Assembly (NCBI RefSeq): GCF_016863655.1
Contig: NZ_BOPH01000101.1
Span: 1 to 64,000, forward strand
DNA length: 64,000 bases
Direction: 5' to 3'
From: Virgisporangium ochraceum
GTDB lineage: Bacteria; Actinomycetota; Actinomycetes; Mycobacteriales; Micromonosporaceae
The notes beneath the pieces were generated by a model. The model saw only the letters and a list, made by a program, of their open reading frames with translations. It was not told where the DNA came from and did no database searches. Positions 40,206 through 49,560 of this stretch are shown in pieces (within the stretch, counting starts at the first letter, position 1; each line of letters starts with the position of its first letter). The translations under genes were made by a program, and so were the position numbers.

Positions 40206-41528
40206 TCAGGCGCGGGACCAGCGCTGGTTGGCGCCGCCGTGACAGGTCCACACGATCGCCGCGGTGCCGTTGGCGGTGCCGGCGCCGTTGACGTCCAGGC
40301 ACAGCCCGGTCTGCGCGTTGGTGACCGCGCCGCCGGCGTTGAGGCTCCACTGCTGGTTGGCCCCACCGGTGCAGTCCCAGATCCGTACGCGCGTGCCGGC
40401 GGCGGCGTTGGCGGGCGCCTCGAGGCACTTGCCCATCACCTGCAGCGCGGCGCCGTTCTGGGTGAACTGCTGGTTGGGGTTGGTGTGGCAGTCCCAGATC
40501 TGGGCCTGGGTGCCGTTGGCGGTGGCGGAGTTGGGGATGTCGAGGCAGCGGCCGGAGGACTCGCTGCGCAGCCGGTTGCCGGTCGGTCCCGGATCCGGGG
40601 TGCCGCTGCCGAACTGCGCGATGAACCGCCACGCCTCGCCCTTGGTCCACGTCCGGGTGCCGTCCTCACAGCCGGAGCATCCGTCGACCGGACCGGGCCC
40701 GTGTCCACCGTCGAACGCGGCCCACTGCACCGGGTAGCCGGCCCGGCAGGAGTAGGTGGTCGTGATGTGCCGGCCGCTGCCCTGCGTCGGCTCGGGGGCG
40801 TTCTGCGCGGCGCAGCCGTTGTTACCCAGGAACCTGTCGCGCAGCGACCGTCCCTGCGAAATGTTGAGGACGTTGTCGGAGATTCCGTGGATCCCGAAGT
40901 ACCCGATCGGCTGGGTGCCGCCGCTGCAGCCGCTCAGCTGTGCGCCGGCGTAGACCACGACGGCGCGGAAGACGGTGGCGCGGGCGCACGCGATCGCGTA
41001 GCTCATGCCGCCGCCGTAGCTGAACCCCATGGCGAACCGCTGGGTCGTGTCGACGCACAGCGCGTTGTCGATCAGCCGGTTCATGTCGTCGACGAACGTG
41101 AGGTCCTCACCACCGGAGTTGGCCCAGCCGTTGCCAAGGCCCTGCGGCGCCACGAGGATGGCGGAGTTGTTCGACTGCTCCTGCATCCCGTAGTAGGACC
41201 AGGAGCTGCCGCTGGTTCCACCGGAGGCGACGTCGTTCATGGTGCCGCCGCGCCAGTGGAAGCCGAAGATCAGGCGGTACTGGGTGCTGTTGTTGTAATT
41301 GGCGGGCACCCGCAGGATGAAGCTGCGTGACTTGCCGCCGCTCTGGATCGTGTGGGTGCCGCTGGCGAGCCCCGGCGCCCGGCCGCAGCCCGCCGTCGCG
41401 GCCAGGGTGCCGGCATCAGCGGCGGCGGGGGAGGCCGAGGCCGCCCCGGCGCCCGCGAGGCCGGCAGCGGCCAGCACAGTCGTGGCGGTGACGGCGAGGC
41501 CCGCCCACCACCGGTGATGATGTCTCAT
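40206..41528 (-). CDS. Secreted CE1-type feruloyl esterase with C-terminal ricin-type module
   Basis: 440 residues. The signal peptide is LAVTATTVLAAAGLAGAGAASA. The alpha/beta hydrolase domain has the CE1 feruloyl-esterase features GRAPGLASGTHTIQSGGKSRSFILRVP, IFGFHWRGG, the nucleophile Ser in GFSYGGGMS, Asp in HGISDNVL and His in FDGGHGPGP. Multiple Cys suggest disulfides. A ricin module (about 320-440) follows, about 85% similar to that of the intact GH10 protein at 61408-62811. It would cleave ferulate ester links of arabinoxylan. A GGAG site precedes the ATG. It is last in the minus-strand operon, 25 bp after the GH54 gene. Confidence 0.9.
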   Translation of the reverse strand: MRHHHRWWAGLAVTATTVLAAAGLAGAGAASASPAAADAGTLAATAGCGRAPGLASGTHTIQSGGKSRSFILRVPANYNNSTQYRLIFGFHWRGGTMNDVASGGTSGSSWSYYGMQEQSNNSAILVAPQGLGNGWANSGGEDLTFVDDMNRLIDNALCVDTTQRFAMGFSYGGGMSYAIACARATVFRAVVVYAGAQLSGCSGGTQPIGYFGIHGISDNVLNISQGRSLRDRFLGNNGCAAQNAPEPTQGSGRHITTTYSCRAGYPVQWAAFDGGHGPGPVDGCSGCEDGTRTWTKGEAWRFIAQFGSGTPDPGPTGNRLRSESSGRCLDIPNSATANGTQAQIWDCHTNPNQQFTQNGAALQVMGKCLEAPANAAAGTRVRIWDCTGGANQQWSLNAGGAVTNAQTGLCLDVNGAGTANGTAAIVWTCHGGANQRWSRA

Positions 41529-41553
41529 GTGCGTGCTCCAATCGGTTCGGGGG

Positions 41554-43029
41554 TCAGCGGTAGCCGGCGGCGACAATGTTGGCGTGCACGGCGTTGTCGG
41601 TGGCGTCGGACGGGTACCCGGCGACCATGGCGCCCTCGTAGAAGGTGCCGGCGCTGAGGTTGGCGCCACCACCGGGCTTGCAGCAGTCACCGCCGCTGCC
41701 GAGGATGATCGCGCCCTGCTTGCGCATGGGGCTGTAGCCCGACGGGAGCGAGCCGTCCCACATCGTGATCAGAGAGCCCGACTGGGCGTTGCTGCCCTTG
41801 ATCGCGAAGCGCGTGGTGCCGTTGTTCTTCAGCATCGCCGTGACGAACTTGTGCGGCAGCGCCCGCTGGTTGGGGTTCCACGACTGGCTTCCGCCGGGGT
41901 AGAGGCCCCACTCCAGGTCGGCCTGGACCCAGGGGCCGCTGCCGGAGCATCCGCCGAACCAGCACTGGGTGCTGAAGTTGATGGCGTCCATCGCGCCCGC
42001 GGCGTCGGCCGCGCGGGTGGTCTCGCTGTTGCCGTAGTCGAAGCAGCAGCCGCTGTTGACGTGGGTGCCGCTGGTCACCATGTACATGCCCTCGGGCGCG
42101 CTGCCGGTCGGCACGCCGGTCAGGTGGCCGTCGCGCCAGTAGCTGTTGCCGGGGTTGATGTACAGGGAGTACGCCTTGCTGCCCCCGACCGTCAGCGACT
42201 CCGAGGTCGCCGACGCCGGCCGGCTCTGGGTCGATCCGGGTACCACGGTGGACCCCTGGTACCACAGGTCGTTCCCGCGACCGGACTGGTCGTAGACCAC
42301 GGTGACGACGCACGACGTGCCGGCGCAGAACGAGTCCTGGGTCGCCGCGTTGGCGGTTCCGCCCGCGGTCAGCACGGCGATGTCGCGGGTCGTGTTGTCC
42401 GACGCGCGCCGGACCTGGTACAGACGGCCGGCGTAGGCGCCGTACAGGGCCCGGACGGTGCTGTGGGCGGCGATGCACGGCGTGCCGCCGGACGCGTAGA
42501 TGTCGCACGGGGCGGTGCCGGAAGGCGTCGGCGGCGGATCGGTCGAGGGCGAGTCCCACTGCTGGTTGCCCTGGCCGTTGCACGACCACAGGATGATCCT
42601 GGTTCCGTTCGCCGTCCCGGCGCCGTTGGCGTCCAGGCACAGGCCGGACTGTACGCCGGTGATCGTGCCGTTGGAGTTGACCGTCCACTGCTGGTTGGTC
42701 TGGCCGTTGCAGTCCCAGACGATGACGGCGGTTCCGTTGGTCGTGCCCCGCCCGTTGGCGTCGAGGCACTTGTTGCCGTACACCATGAGCTGCCGGCTCG
42801 TGGTGTAGGTCCACGTCTGCCCGGTGGCGCTGTTGCAGTCGTACAGCTGGGTCTGTGTGCCGTTGGCGGAGCCGGGTGCGTCGAGGCAGCGGCCCGAGGC
42901 GACGCCCTTGATGGTGGCGCTCTGTCCGGGCTGGATCGGCGCGGCCGCCGCGACGCCGGAGACGAGGGTGAGCAGGACGGCGGCGCCGAGAACGGTCAGC
43001 CGCCTCAGGGGGAGGTGTGGAAGGGCCAT
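41554..43029 (-). CDS. Secreted ricin-GH54 alpha-L-arabinofuranosidase
   Basis: 491 residues. A signal peptide (RLTVLGAAVLLTLVSGVAAAA) is followed by a ricin-type module (about 33-155) with three NQQW-type repeats, a Pro-rich linker and a GH54 catalytic domain. The domain begins APCDIYASGGTPCIAAHSTVRALYGAYAG, has a jelly-roll rich in Cys pairs (SGCCFDYGN, GDCCKPGG), the nucleophile Glu in DLEWGLYPGG and the acid Asp in DATDNAVHANI at the end. The CBM42 (AbfB) domain that usually follows GH54 in fungal and many bacterial enzymes is absent; the N-terminal lectin module replaces it. AAGGAC precedes the ATG. Confidence 0.9.
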   Translation of the reverse strand: MALPHLPLRRLTVLGAAVLLTLVSGVAAAAPIQPGQSATIKGVASGRCLDAPGSANGTQTQLYDCNSATGQTWTYTTSRQLMVYGNKCLDANGRGTTNGTAVIVWDCNGQTNQQWTVNSNGTITGVQSGLCLDANGAGTANGTRIILWSCNGQGNQQWDSPSTDPPPTPSGTAPCDIYASGGTPCIAAHSTVRALYGAYAGRLYQVRRASDNTTRDIAVLTAGGTANAATQDSFCAGTSCVVTVVYDQSGRGNDLWYQGSTVVPGSTQSRPASATSESLTVGGSKAYSLYINPGNSYWRDGHLTGVPTGSAPEGMYMVTSGTHVNSGCCFDYGNSETTRAADAAGAMDAINFSTQCWFGGCSGSGPWVQADLEWGLYPGGSQSWNPNQRALPHKFVTAMLKNNGTTRFAIKGSNAQSGSLITMWDGSLPSGYSPMRKQGAIILGSGGDCCKPGGGANLSAGTFYEGAMVAGYPSDATDNAVHANIVAAGYR

Positions 43030-43055
43030 GGGGGTCCTTACGTGTCGTGGGGGAG

Positions 43056-43087
43056 GGGGTGCCCGGCGAGGCCGCGCCGGGCACCCC
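43056..43087 (-). terminator. Hairpin between the ThuA/dehydrogenase and GH54 genes
   Basis: A 12-bp GC-rich stem (43056-43067 with 43076-43087) with an 8-nt loop fills most of the 72-bp gap. It may end transcription in part or protect the upstream message. Confidence 0.6.
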
Positions 43088-43101
43088 GGGGGAGGCGCCG
43101 G

Positions 43102-46100
43102 CTAGGCGAGGGTGAACCGCCACTGCTGGTTCGTGCCGTTGTGGCAGCCCCACTGCAGCAGTCGCGCCCCGTCGGTCGTCGCGCCGCCGTTGACATCGAC
43201 GCACTGTCCACTGACGACACTCTTCACGGTGTAGACGCCCGACGTGGCGGTCGGTACGACCTGGAACTTCTGCTGGTTGCCGTTGTTGCAGGTGAGCTGC
43301 TGCAGGAACGCGCCCTGAGCGGTGGACCCGTTGATGAGGTCGAGGCACTTGCCACTGTGGACGGCCCGCAGGGAGACCGCTCCGTTACCGGCGTCGACGG
43401 CCTGCCACTTCTGGTTGTTGCCGGTGGTGGCCGTCCACTGCACTACCTGGGCCGCGTCGGCGGTGGAGGCGCCGCTGACGTCCATGCGCTTGTTGCTGTG
43501 CATCGCCGTCACGGTCCAGGTCCGCCCGGCGACGCCTCCGTCGGAGACCGGTTGACCGACCCCGTTGCCGCCGAAGGTGAACGAGTCGAGGTCGAACCAG
43601 TTGTTCGAGCTGCCCTTGAACACCATGTACAGCGCGTGGCTCCCGGACAGGGCCGCCGTGCTCACCGGCGACGTGGACTGGTACGTGTCCCAGCCACCGG
43701 TGGCGGGCACCGGCGTGGTGGCCAGCAGCGTTCCGGTCGGTGAGTCGGCGCGCAGCTCGATCGTCCCGCCGCCGCCCGGCGACGACAGCCGGTAGCTGAC
43801 GGAGGTGATGCCCGACAGGCTCATCGGGCTGAACGACACCCAGTCGTTGTTGGAGATGTCGCCGACGCGGTTGCCGCTCTCCGCGGCGGCCTGTGCGACG
43901 ATGCGCACCCCGGACTGGCCGGTGTAGTACTCGGCCTGCTTGTGCTTCGGCTGCAGGACCACCTTGGCGTAGCCGGTGAGCGGTGCCGCCCCGCCCGCGC
44001 CGCCGCTGTCGGTGTACCGGGCGTTGAGGACGTAGTAGAGGTTGGCGCCGTCGGGGTGGCCGCCGAGGAGGTCGGTGGGGATGGTGCCCGAGCAGCCCGG
44101 GTAGTCCGTCGTCTCGTGCTCGTGCTCCGCGTGACCGAGGGCCGGGTTCACCAGAACCCTGCTGCAGTCGACGGTTCCGCCGTCCGGATCGGTGACCGTG
44201 ACGGTGTAGGACACCCGGTCGCCGAAGTTCAGCATGCCCCCGTTGGGCGGCACGGTGATGGTGACGACCGGTGCGCTGTTGCCGACGGTGATCGGCACGT
44301 TGACGAAGGCCGTCTTGCCGCCGCTGTCGGTGACCCGTAGCTGTGCGGTGTAGTTGCCGTTGACGGTGTAGGTCTTCGACGGGTTGGCCGCCGTCGACGT
44401 GGTGCCGTCGCCGAACGTCCACAGGTAGCTGAGGGTGTCGCCCGGGTCGGGGTCGGTGGTACCGGCGCTGCTGAACTGGACTGTCAGCGGCGCCGACCCG
44501 CTGGTGGGTGTGCCGGTCGCCCGCGCGATCGGCGACCGTCCACCCTGGATGTAGTCGATGCGGTAGAGGCCGGAGTCGTTGTTTCCACCGCCGAAGCTGG
44601 AGCCCCACTCGAGCAGGTACAGGGAGCCGTCGGGGCCGAACTCCATGTCCATCGGCTTGTTGAAGTTGCCGCCGGGCAGGAACGGGTTGGTGCGGGTGAC
44701 GGCCGTGTTCGAGTCGAAGTGGATTTCCTTGACGTACTTGCGTTCCCACTCGTAGAAGAAGTGGACGCCGTCGTAGTACGGCGGGAACTTCGTCTGCGAC
44801 GGGTTGGCGGCGTTGTAGCGGTAGACGGGTCCGCCCATCGGCGCCGAGCCGCCGGTGCCGAGCTCCGGGAACGTCGGCGAGGCGCCGTAGCCGTACCACA
44901 TGTTCGGCGCGACGACCGGCTTGAGGTTCGTCAGGCCGGTGTTGTTCGGGGAGTTGTTGACCGGCGCTGAGCAGTTGAACTTGGCGCCCACGACGCCGGT
45001 GTCGGGGTTGTACGGCGCGTACGGCTGGTTGTCGCCGTGGCAGAACGGCCAACCGTAGTTGCCCGCGGACTTGATGACGTTCAGCTCGACGAGTCCTTCG
45101 GGGCCGCGGTTGGTCGTGGCGCCGCCGCGGTCGGGTCCGTAGTCGGCCAGGTACACCCAGCCGGTGGCCGGGTCGATCGAGAAGCGGAACGGGTTGCGGA
45201 AGCCCATGGCGAACACCTCGGGCCGGGTCTGCGCGGTGCCCTGCGGGTACAGGTTCCCCGACGGGATGGTGTATCCGCCACCGGCCGAGGGCCGGATGCG
45301 CAGCAGCTTGCCGCGCAGGTCGTTGGTGTTGCCCGCGGTGCGCGCGGCGTCGAGGTTCGCCTTGCCCGACCGCCAGTCCAGCGGGGCGTAGCCCTGCCAG
45401 TTCGGGTCGAGGTTGGGCGGGGTGTCGTCGCCGGTGCCGATGTAGAGGTTGCCGTCCGGGCCGAACTTCATGTAGCCGCCGGTGTGGCCGGGTTCGGGGA
45501 ACGTACGGTCCCGGTACGCCGGGATGTCGATGATCGTCACGGCGCTGGTCGCGATCAGCGAGTCACCGCTCAGCGTGTAGCGGGAGACCCGGTTGACGTC
45601 GGTCGTGCTGCTCGCCGGCGAGTGGTACAGGTACACGTAGCCGTTGCTGGCGAAGTTGGGGTCGAGTGCCAGCCCGGTGAGACCGTCCTCGCCGCCGGTG
45701 TAGACGCTGAGCGTCCCGGCGGTGACGGTCGAGTTCGTCGACGGCTTGAAGATCTTCACCTGCCCGCCGCGCTGGACGTAGAGCACGCGTCCGTCCGGTG
45801 CGACGGCGAGAGCCATCGGGTCGGAGGTGTTGTCGTCGAGGGTGCGCTTCTCGAAGTTGCTCCACACGGTGCCGCCGCAGTCGCCGGGCACGTTGCCGGC
45901 CGCCCACTTGACGCCGCCGAGGACGTGGTTGCGGAAGTTGGCCTCGCTGTAGGAGGCGATGGCGTGACCCATGCCGGTGGCCCACACCCGCCCTCCGGCG
46001 GTGTTGCGGCACCAGGAGATCGGGTGGTCGGGACCCATCGCGCGCGACCCCGGGTTGTAGGTGCGCTCGTCGGCGGTGACGAGGACATGCGCGTCACCCC

Positions 46101-46650
46101 GGATGTTGCGGTCGAAGTTGTACCACTCCTCGCTGCGGCTCCAGCGGGCCGGCAGACCGGCCGTCGACGGGTGGCTCGTGTCGGCCACGATCGCGGTGCC
46201 GGGCAGCACGCCGGGGGAGTGCTCCGGCATGTGCGCGCCGGCGTTGACGGTCTGGTCCCACCACGGGTACTCGCCCTCGATGCCCATGTCGGTGGCGTTG
46301 TGGATCGCGACGATGCCCTTGCCGCTGGCCAGGAAGCCCTCCACCGCCTGGCGCTGCGCCGCCGAGGTCCACACCATGCCCGAGGTCTGGAACATGATGA
46401 GCACGTCGAAGGTGGCGAGGTTGGCCGGGGTGAAGACGCTGGCGTCCTCGGTGTGCACGAGCTCGAAGTTGTTGGCGGCCGCCTGGTCCTGGAACATGCT
46501 GACCCCGGCCGGGATCGAGTCGTGGCGGTAGCCGGTCGTCTTGGTGAACAACAGGGCGCGGAAGGCCGGTGCGGCCGACGCCGGCGCGACGAGCGCCAGC
46601 GACAGCAGCAGGCCCGCGATCGCGCCAATGATCAGAGTCTTGCGACGCAT
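43102..46650 (-). CDS. Secreted ThuA / PQQ-type sugar dehydrogenase / PKD / CBM6 / ricin multidomain protein
   Basis: 1182 residues. A signal peptide leads to a ThuA-like domain (about 28-255: ALLFTKTTGYRHDSIPAG, IVAIHNATDMGIEGEYPWWDQ, TWCR-like PISWCRNTAGGRVWATGMGH). A GSDH-type six-bladed propeller follows (about 260-690): EDGLTGLALDPNFASNGYVYLYHS, GPDGNLYIGTGDD, GMGFRNPFRFSID-like AMGFRNPFRFSIDPATG, SAGNYGWPFCHG. Then come a PKD domain (PIARATGTPTSGSAPLTVQFSS), a second Ig-like part, a CBM6 module (AEYYTGQSGVRIVAQAAAESGN to NWFDLDSFTF) and a C-terminal ricin module. GSDH-type propellers oxidise aldoses with PQQ; ThuA is linked to trehalose or glycoside metabolism. GAGGAG precedes the ATG. 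It heads the operon with GH54 and CE1. Confidence 0.9.
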   Translation of the reverse strand: MRRKTLIIGAIAGLLLSLALVAPASAAPAFRALLFTKTTGYRHDSIPAGVSMFQDQAAANNFELVHTEDASVFTPANLATFDVLIMFQTSGMVWTSAAQRQAVEGFLASGKGIVAIHNATDMGIEGEYPWWDQTVNAGAHMPEHSPGVLPGTAIVADTSHPSTAGLPARWSRSEEWYNFDRNIRGDAHVLVTADERTYNPGSRAMGPDHPISWCRNTAGGRVWATGMGHAIASYSEANFRNHVLGGVKWAAGNVPGDCGGTVWSNFEKRTLDDNTSDPMALAVAPDGRVLYVQRGGQVKIFKPSTNSTVTAGTLSVYTGGEDGLTGLALDPNFASNGYVYLYHSPASSTTDVNRVSRYTLSGDSLIATSAVTIIDIPAYRDRTFPEPGHTGGYMKFGPDGNLYIGTGDDTPPNLDPNWQGYAPLDWRSGKANLDAARTAGNTNDLRGKLLRIRPSAGGGYTIPSGNLYPQGTAQTRPEVFAMGFRNPFRFSIDPATGWVYLADYGPDRGGATTNRGPEGLVELNVIKSAGNYGWPFCHGDNQPYAPYNPDTGVVGAKFNCSAPVNNSPNNTGLTNLKPVVAPNMWYGYGASPTFPELGTGGSAPMGGPVYRYNAANPSQTKFPPYYDGVHFFYEWERKYVKEIHFDSNTAVTRTNPFLPGGNFNKPMDMEFGPDGSLYLLEWGSSFGGGNNDSGLYRIDYIQGGRSPIARATGTPTSGSAPLTVQFSSAGTTDPDPGDTLSYLWTFGDGTTSTAANPSKTYTVNGNYTAQLRVTDSGGKTAFVNVPITVGNSAPVVTITVPPNGGMLNFGDRVSYTVTVTDPDGGTVDCSRVLVNPALGHAEHEHETTDYPGCSGTIPTDLLGGHPDGANLYYVLNARYTDSGGAGGAAPLTGYAKVVLQPKHKQAEYYTGQSGVRIVAQAAAESGNRVGDISNNDWVSFSPMSLSGITSVSYRLSSPGGGGTIELRADSPTGTLLATTPVPATGGWDTYQSTSPVSTAALSGSHALYMVFKGSSNNWFDLDSFTFGGNGVGQPVSDGGVAGRTWTVTAMHSNKRMDVSGASTADAAQVVQWTATTGNNQKWQAVDAGNGAVSLRAVHSGKCLDLINGSTAQGAFLQQLTCNNGNQQKFQVVPTATSGVYTVKSVVSGQCVDVNGGATTDGARLLQWGCHNGTNQQWRFTLA

Positions 46651-47054
46651 GCCGTCTCCTCGTTCGGCGGGTAACGGTCCGCGACCACCGGCACGAGTCG
46701 GCGCCCGCGCCTGGCGCGGGAAAGCCGTTCGTGTGCCGTCAGATCGTCATGCCGTCCGCCGTGACGGGCAGTCAGGTCTCTCCGGGCAGCTCTCCGAGAA
46801 GGGCCGAAGCGTCACATCAGATGCGACTCGTCCGTGGTCTGCGGGGCAAGCATGCCGAAACATATCGGAAGAAGTCAATGCGACTCTCGTGGGAGGGGTC
46901 CCATAACACTTATCGCACAACGAGTTGAGCATTGCCGGCGGTCAGAGCGGCGTTTAGTCTCGATGCCGCGTACGCAGCTATTCGGCGACAGCTGCGGGCG
47001 GAAGCCCGTGCGATCAACCGATCCGTCGAATATATGCCACGTAGGAGCCCTTCC
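46651..47054. other. Divergent intergenic region (404 bp)
   Basis: I see no gene here. The only clear structure is a short dyad, ATAACACTTAT at 46903-46913, which may be an operator. No pair of -10 and -35 boxes with good spacing stands out on either strand, although both flanking operons need promoters. Confidence 0.5.
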
Positions 47055-48575
47055 GTGTCCAGTCAGCTCCCGTCGCCGCTGCTCGCTGTCCGGGGTGTCG
47101 GCAAGTCCTTCCTCGGCGTCCGTGTGCTCGCCGGTGTCGACCTCGACGTGCGGCCGGGCGAGGTGCACGCCGTCGTCGGGGAGAACGGCGCCGGCAAGTC
47201 CACGCTCATGAAGGTGGTCTCCGGCGTGTACCAGCCCGACGAGGGCACCGTGGAGCTCGACGGGCGGCCGCGGGCCTTCCACGGTCCCCGCGACGCGCAA
47301 CGGGCCGGCATCGGCATCGTGCACCAGGACTTCACGCTGCTCCCCGAGCGCACCGTCGCCGAGAACGTGTACCTCGGCCACGAGCCGCTGCGGCGCGGGT
47401 TCGTCGACCGCGGGGCCATGCTCCGGGGCGCGGCGGACCTCCTCGCCTCGGTCGGGGCGGGGTCGCTGCCGCCCGACGCGCGCGTCGGAGGGCTGGGGGT
47501 CGCGCAGCAACAGGTCGTGGAGATCGTCAAGGCGCTCGCTCTCCGCGCGCGGCTGCTGATCCTGGACGAGCCGACCGCCGCCCTCGCCGGCCACGAGGTG
47601 GAGCAGCTGTACGCGCTGGTGCGCCGGCTGCAGGAGCGGCGGATCGGGGTCCTGTACATCTCCCACCGCCTCACGGAGGTCTTCGACCTCTCCGACCGGA
47701 TCACCGTCCTCAAGGACGGTCGCCGGGTGACCACAGTGGACACCGCGGCGACCAGCGCCGACGAGCTGGTGCGGCACATGGTCGGCCGGGAGGTGGCCCA
47801 CTACTTCCCCGCGCGGGCGACGCCGGAGGAGATGGGGCCGGTGCGGCTCACCGTCCGCGACGGCGGCAACCGGAAGCTGCGCGGGCTCGGGCTGCGCGTG
47901 CGGGCCGGTGAGGTGCTCGGAATCGGCGGCCTGCAGGGCTCCGGGCGCTCGTCGCTGGCGCGCGCGGTGTTCGGCGTCGTCCCGTTCACCACCGGCGAGG
48001 TCACCGTCGACGGCACCGCGCTGCGGGTCCGGTCACCGCGCGACGCGATCCGGGCGGGCATCGCCTACGTCACCGAGGACCGCAAGGGAGAGGGCATCGT
48101 CGCGCGGCAGTCGGTCCTCGACAACGCGCTGCTGGCCGGGCGGGCCGTCGCGGGCGTCCGCGCCGGATGGGCCACCCGCGCCACCCGGGTCACGCGGGTC
48201 CGCGACCTGCTCGCCGCCGTCGAGGTGCGCGCGGCCGCGGACTCCCAGGAGATCCGCTTCCTGTCCGGCGGCAACCAGCAGAAGGTCGTCCTGGCCCGGT
48301 GGCTCGCGCTCGGTCCGCGGATCCTGCTCTTCGACGAGCCGACCCGCGGGATCGACGTGGGCGCCAAGGCGGCCATCCACGACCTCGTCCGGCGCCTCGC
48401 CCGCGACGGTGCGGCGGTCATGATGATCTCCTCCGAGCTGCCGGAGCTGCTCGGCATGAGCGACCGGATCCTGGTCATGCGCGAGGGGCGGGTCGCCGGC
48501 GAGCTGCCGGCCGGCGCGAGCGAGGAGGACGTCGTCGCGATGGCGGTCGGCGCCGGGCGGGACCGGGCCGCGTGA
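47055..48575 (+). CDS. Tandem-domain sugar ABC transporter ATPase (RbsA-like)
   Basis: 506 residues. Domain 1 has Walker A GENGAGKST, Q-loop VHQDFTLLPERTV and Walker B LLILDEPTAAL. Domain 2 has a degenerate Walker A (GLQGSGRSS), signature LSGGNQQKVVLARW and LLFDEPTRGIDVGAKAA. The GTG at 47055 is preceded by GGAG at suitable spacing. It is the first gene of an operon of ATPase, two permeases, a binding protein and an epimerase. The next gene overlaps it by 4 bp (GTGA). Confidence 0.92.
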   Translation: MSSQLPSPLLAVRGVGKSFLGVRVLAGVDLDVRPGEVHAVVGENGAGKSTLMKVVSGVYQPDEGTVELDGRPRAFHGPRDAQRAGIGIVHQDFTLLPERTVAENVYLGHEPLRRGFVDRGAMLRGAADLLASVGAGSLPPDARVGGLGVAQQQVVEIVKALALRARLLILDEPTAALAGHEVEQLYALVRRLQERRIGVLYISHRLTEVFDLSDRITVLKDGRRVTTVDTAATSADELVRHMVGREVAHYFPARATPEEMGPVRLTVRDGGNRKLRGLGLRVRAGEVLGIGGLQGSGRSSLARAVFGVVPFTTGEVTVDGTALRVRSPRDAIRAGIAYVTEDRKGEGIVARQSVLDNALLAGRAVAGVRAGWATRATRVTRVRDLLAAVEVRAAADSQEIRFLSGGNQQKVVLARWLALGPRILLFDEPTRGIDVGAKAAIHDLVRRLARDGAAVMMISSELPELLGMSDRILVMREGRVAGELPAGASEEDVVAMAVGAGRDRAA

Positions 48576-49558
48576 ACGGCACACTGTCCCTGCCGCGCCG
48601 GCCGGCCCTGCCGGCCGGGCTGCCGGGTGTCTTCCCCGCGCTGGCGCTCACCCTGGCGACCGGCTGGCTCGTGGTCGCAGTCTCCGGCGGCCAGCTGTTC
48701 AGCGTGCCGACGACGGTCAGCCTGCTGCACGTCGCCACCGGTCTCGGGCTGGTCGCCGTCGGTCAGACCCTGGTGATCATCGGCGGGTCGCTGGACCTGT
48801 CCGTGGCGTACGTGGTGAGCCTCAGCACCCTCGTCGCCGCCGAGACGATGAACGGCAGCGACGGCGCGATGCTCGCCGGTGTGGGGCTGGCCCTGGCGGT
48901 CAGCGCCGCGATCGGGCTGTTCAACGGGCTTCTGGTCACCCGGATGCGGATGAACGCGTTCATCGCGACCGTGGGTGTCGGGCTTCTGCTCAAGGGCTAC
49001 CTCGACAACGGCTACGACGGCCCCGCCGGGAAGACCGCACCGGCGCTGGTGCAGACCCTCGGGTACCAGCGCGTCGGGCCGGTTCCGCTGGCCTTCCTGC
49101 TGCTTCTCGCGGCGGCCGTCGCGGCCGGGATCGCCCTGACGCGTACCCGTTTCGGCCACCACCTGGTCGCGGTCGGCGGTGACCCGGAGGTCGCCCGGCT
49201 CTCCGGGGTGCGCACCGGACGGGTTCTCGTCACCGCACACGTGCTGTGCTCGGTCTGCGCCGGGCTCGCCGGGATCTACCTCGCCAGCCGGCTCGGTTCG
49301 GGCGCTCCGCGGGTGGGCACCGAAGGGCTGTTCGACCTCGAGTCGATCGCCGCCGTGGTGCTCGGCGGCACCGCTCTCGCCGGCGGGCGCGGCGGCGTCG
49401 CCGGCACGGTCGGCGGGGTGCTGCTGCTCGCCAGCATCGACTCCATCTTCAACCAGCTCGACGTCGACACGTTCTTCAAACAGGTGGTCCGCGGGGTGGT
49501 CATCATCGGTGCCGTCGCCGTCTACGCCCGGCGGGCATCGCGACGGACGGGGTGGTAG
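48572..49558 (+). CDS. CUT2 sugar ABC transporter permease
   Basis: 328 residues. RbsC-type features include GGSLDLSVAYVVSLSTLVAAE, the loop RFGHHLVAVGGDPEVARLSGVRTGR, and LESIAAVVLGGTALAGGRGGVAGTVGG. The usual GIDLSVGS motif reads GSLDLSVA, a mild variant. GTG start overlapping the ATPase stop by 4 bp. It pairs with the second permease. Confidence 0.9.
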   Translation: MNGTLSLPRRPALPAGLPGVFPALALTLATGWLVVAVSGGQLFSVPTTVSLLHVATGLGLVAVGQTLVIIGGSLDLSVAYVVSLSTLVAAETMNGSDGAMLAGVGLALAVSAAIGLFNGLLVTRMRMNAFIATVGVGLLLKGYLDNGYDGPAGKTAPALVQTLGYQRVGPVPLAFLLLLAAAVAAGIALTRTRFGHHLVAVGGDPEVARLSGVRTGRVLVTAHVLCSVCAGLAGIYLASRLGSGAPRVGTEGLFDLESIAAVVLGGTALAGGRGGVAGTVGGVLLLASIDSIFNQLDVDTFFKQVVRGVVIIGAVAVYARRASRRTGW

Positions 49559-49560
49559 CC

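Noticed and set aside
46834..47211. Short open frames in the divergent gap before the ribose-type ATPase.
   Set aside because: No ribosome site or plausible protein sequence; one merely runs into the ATPase gene in another frame.
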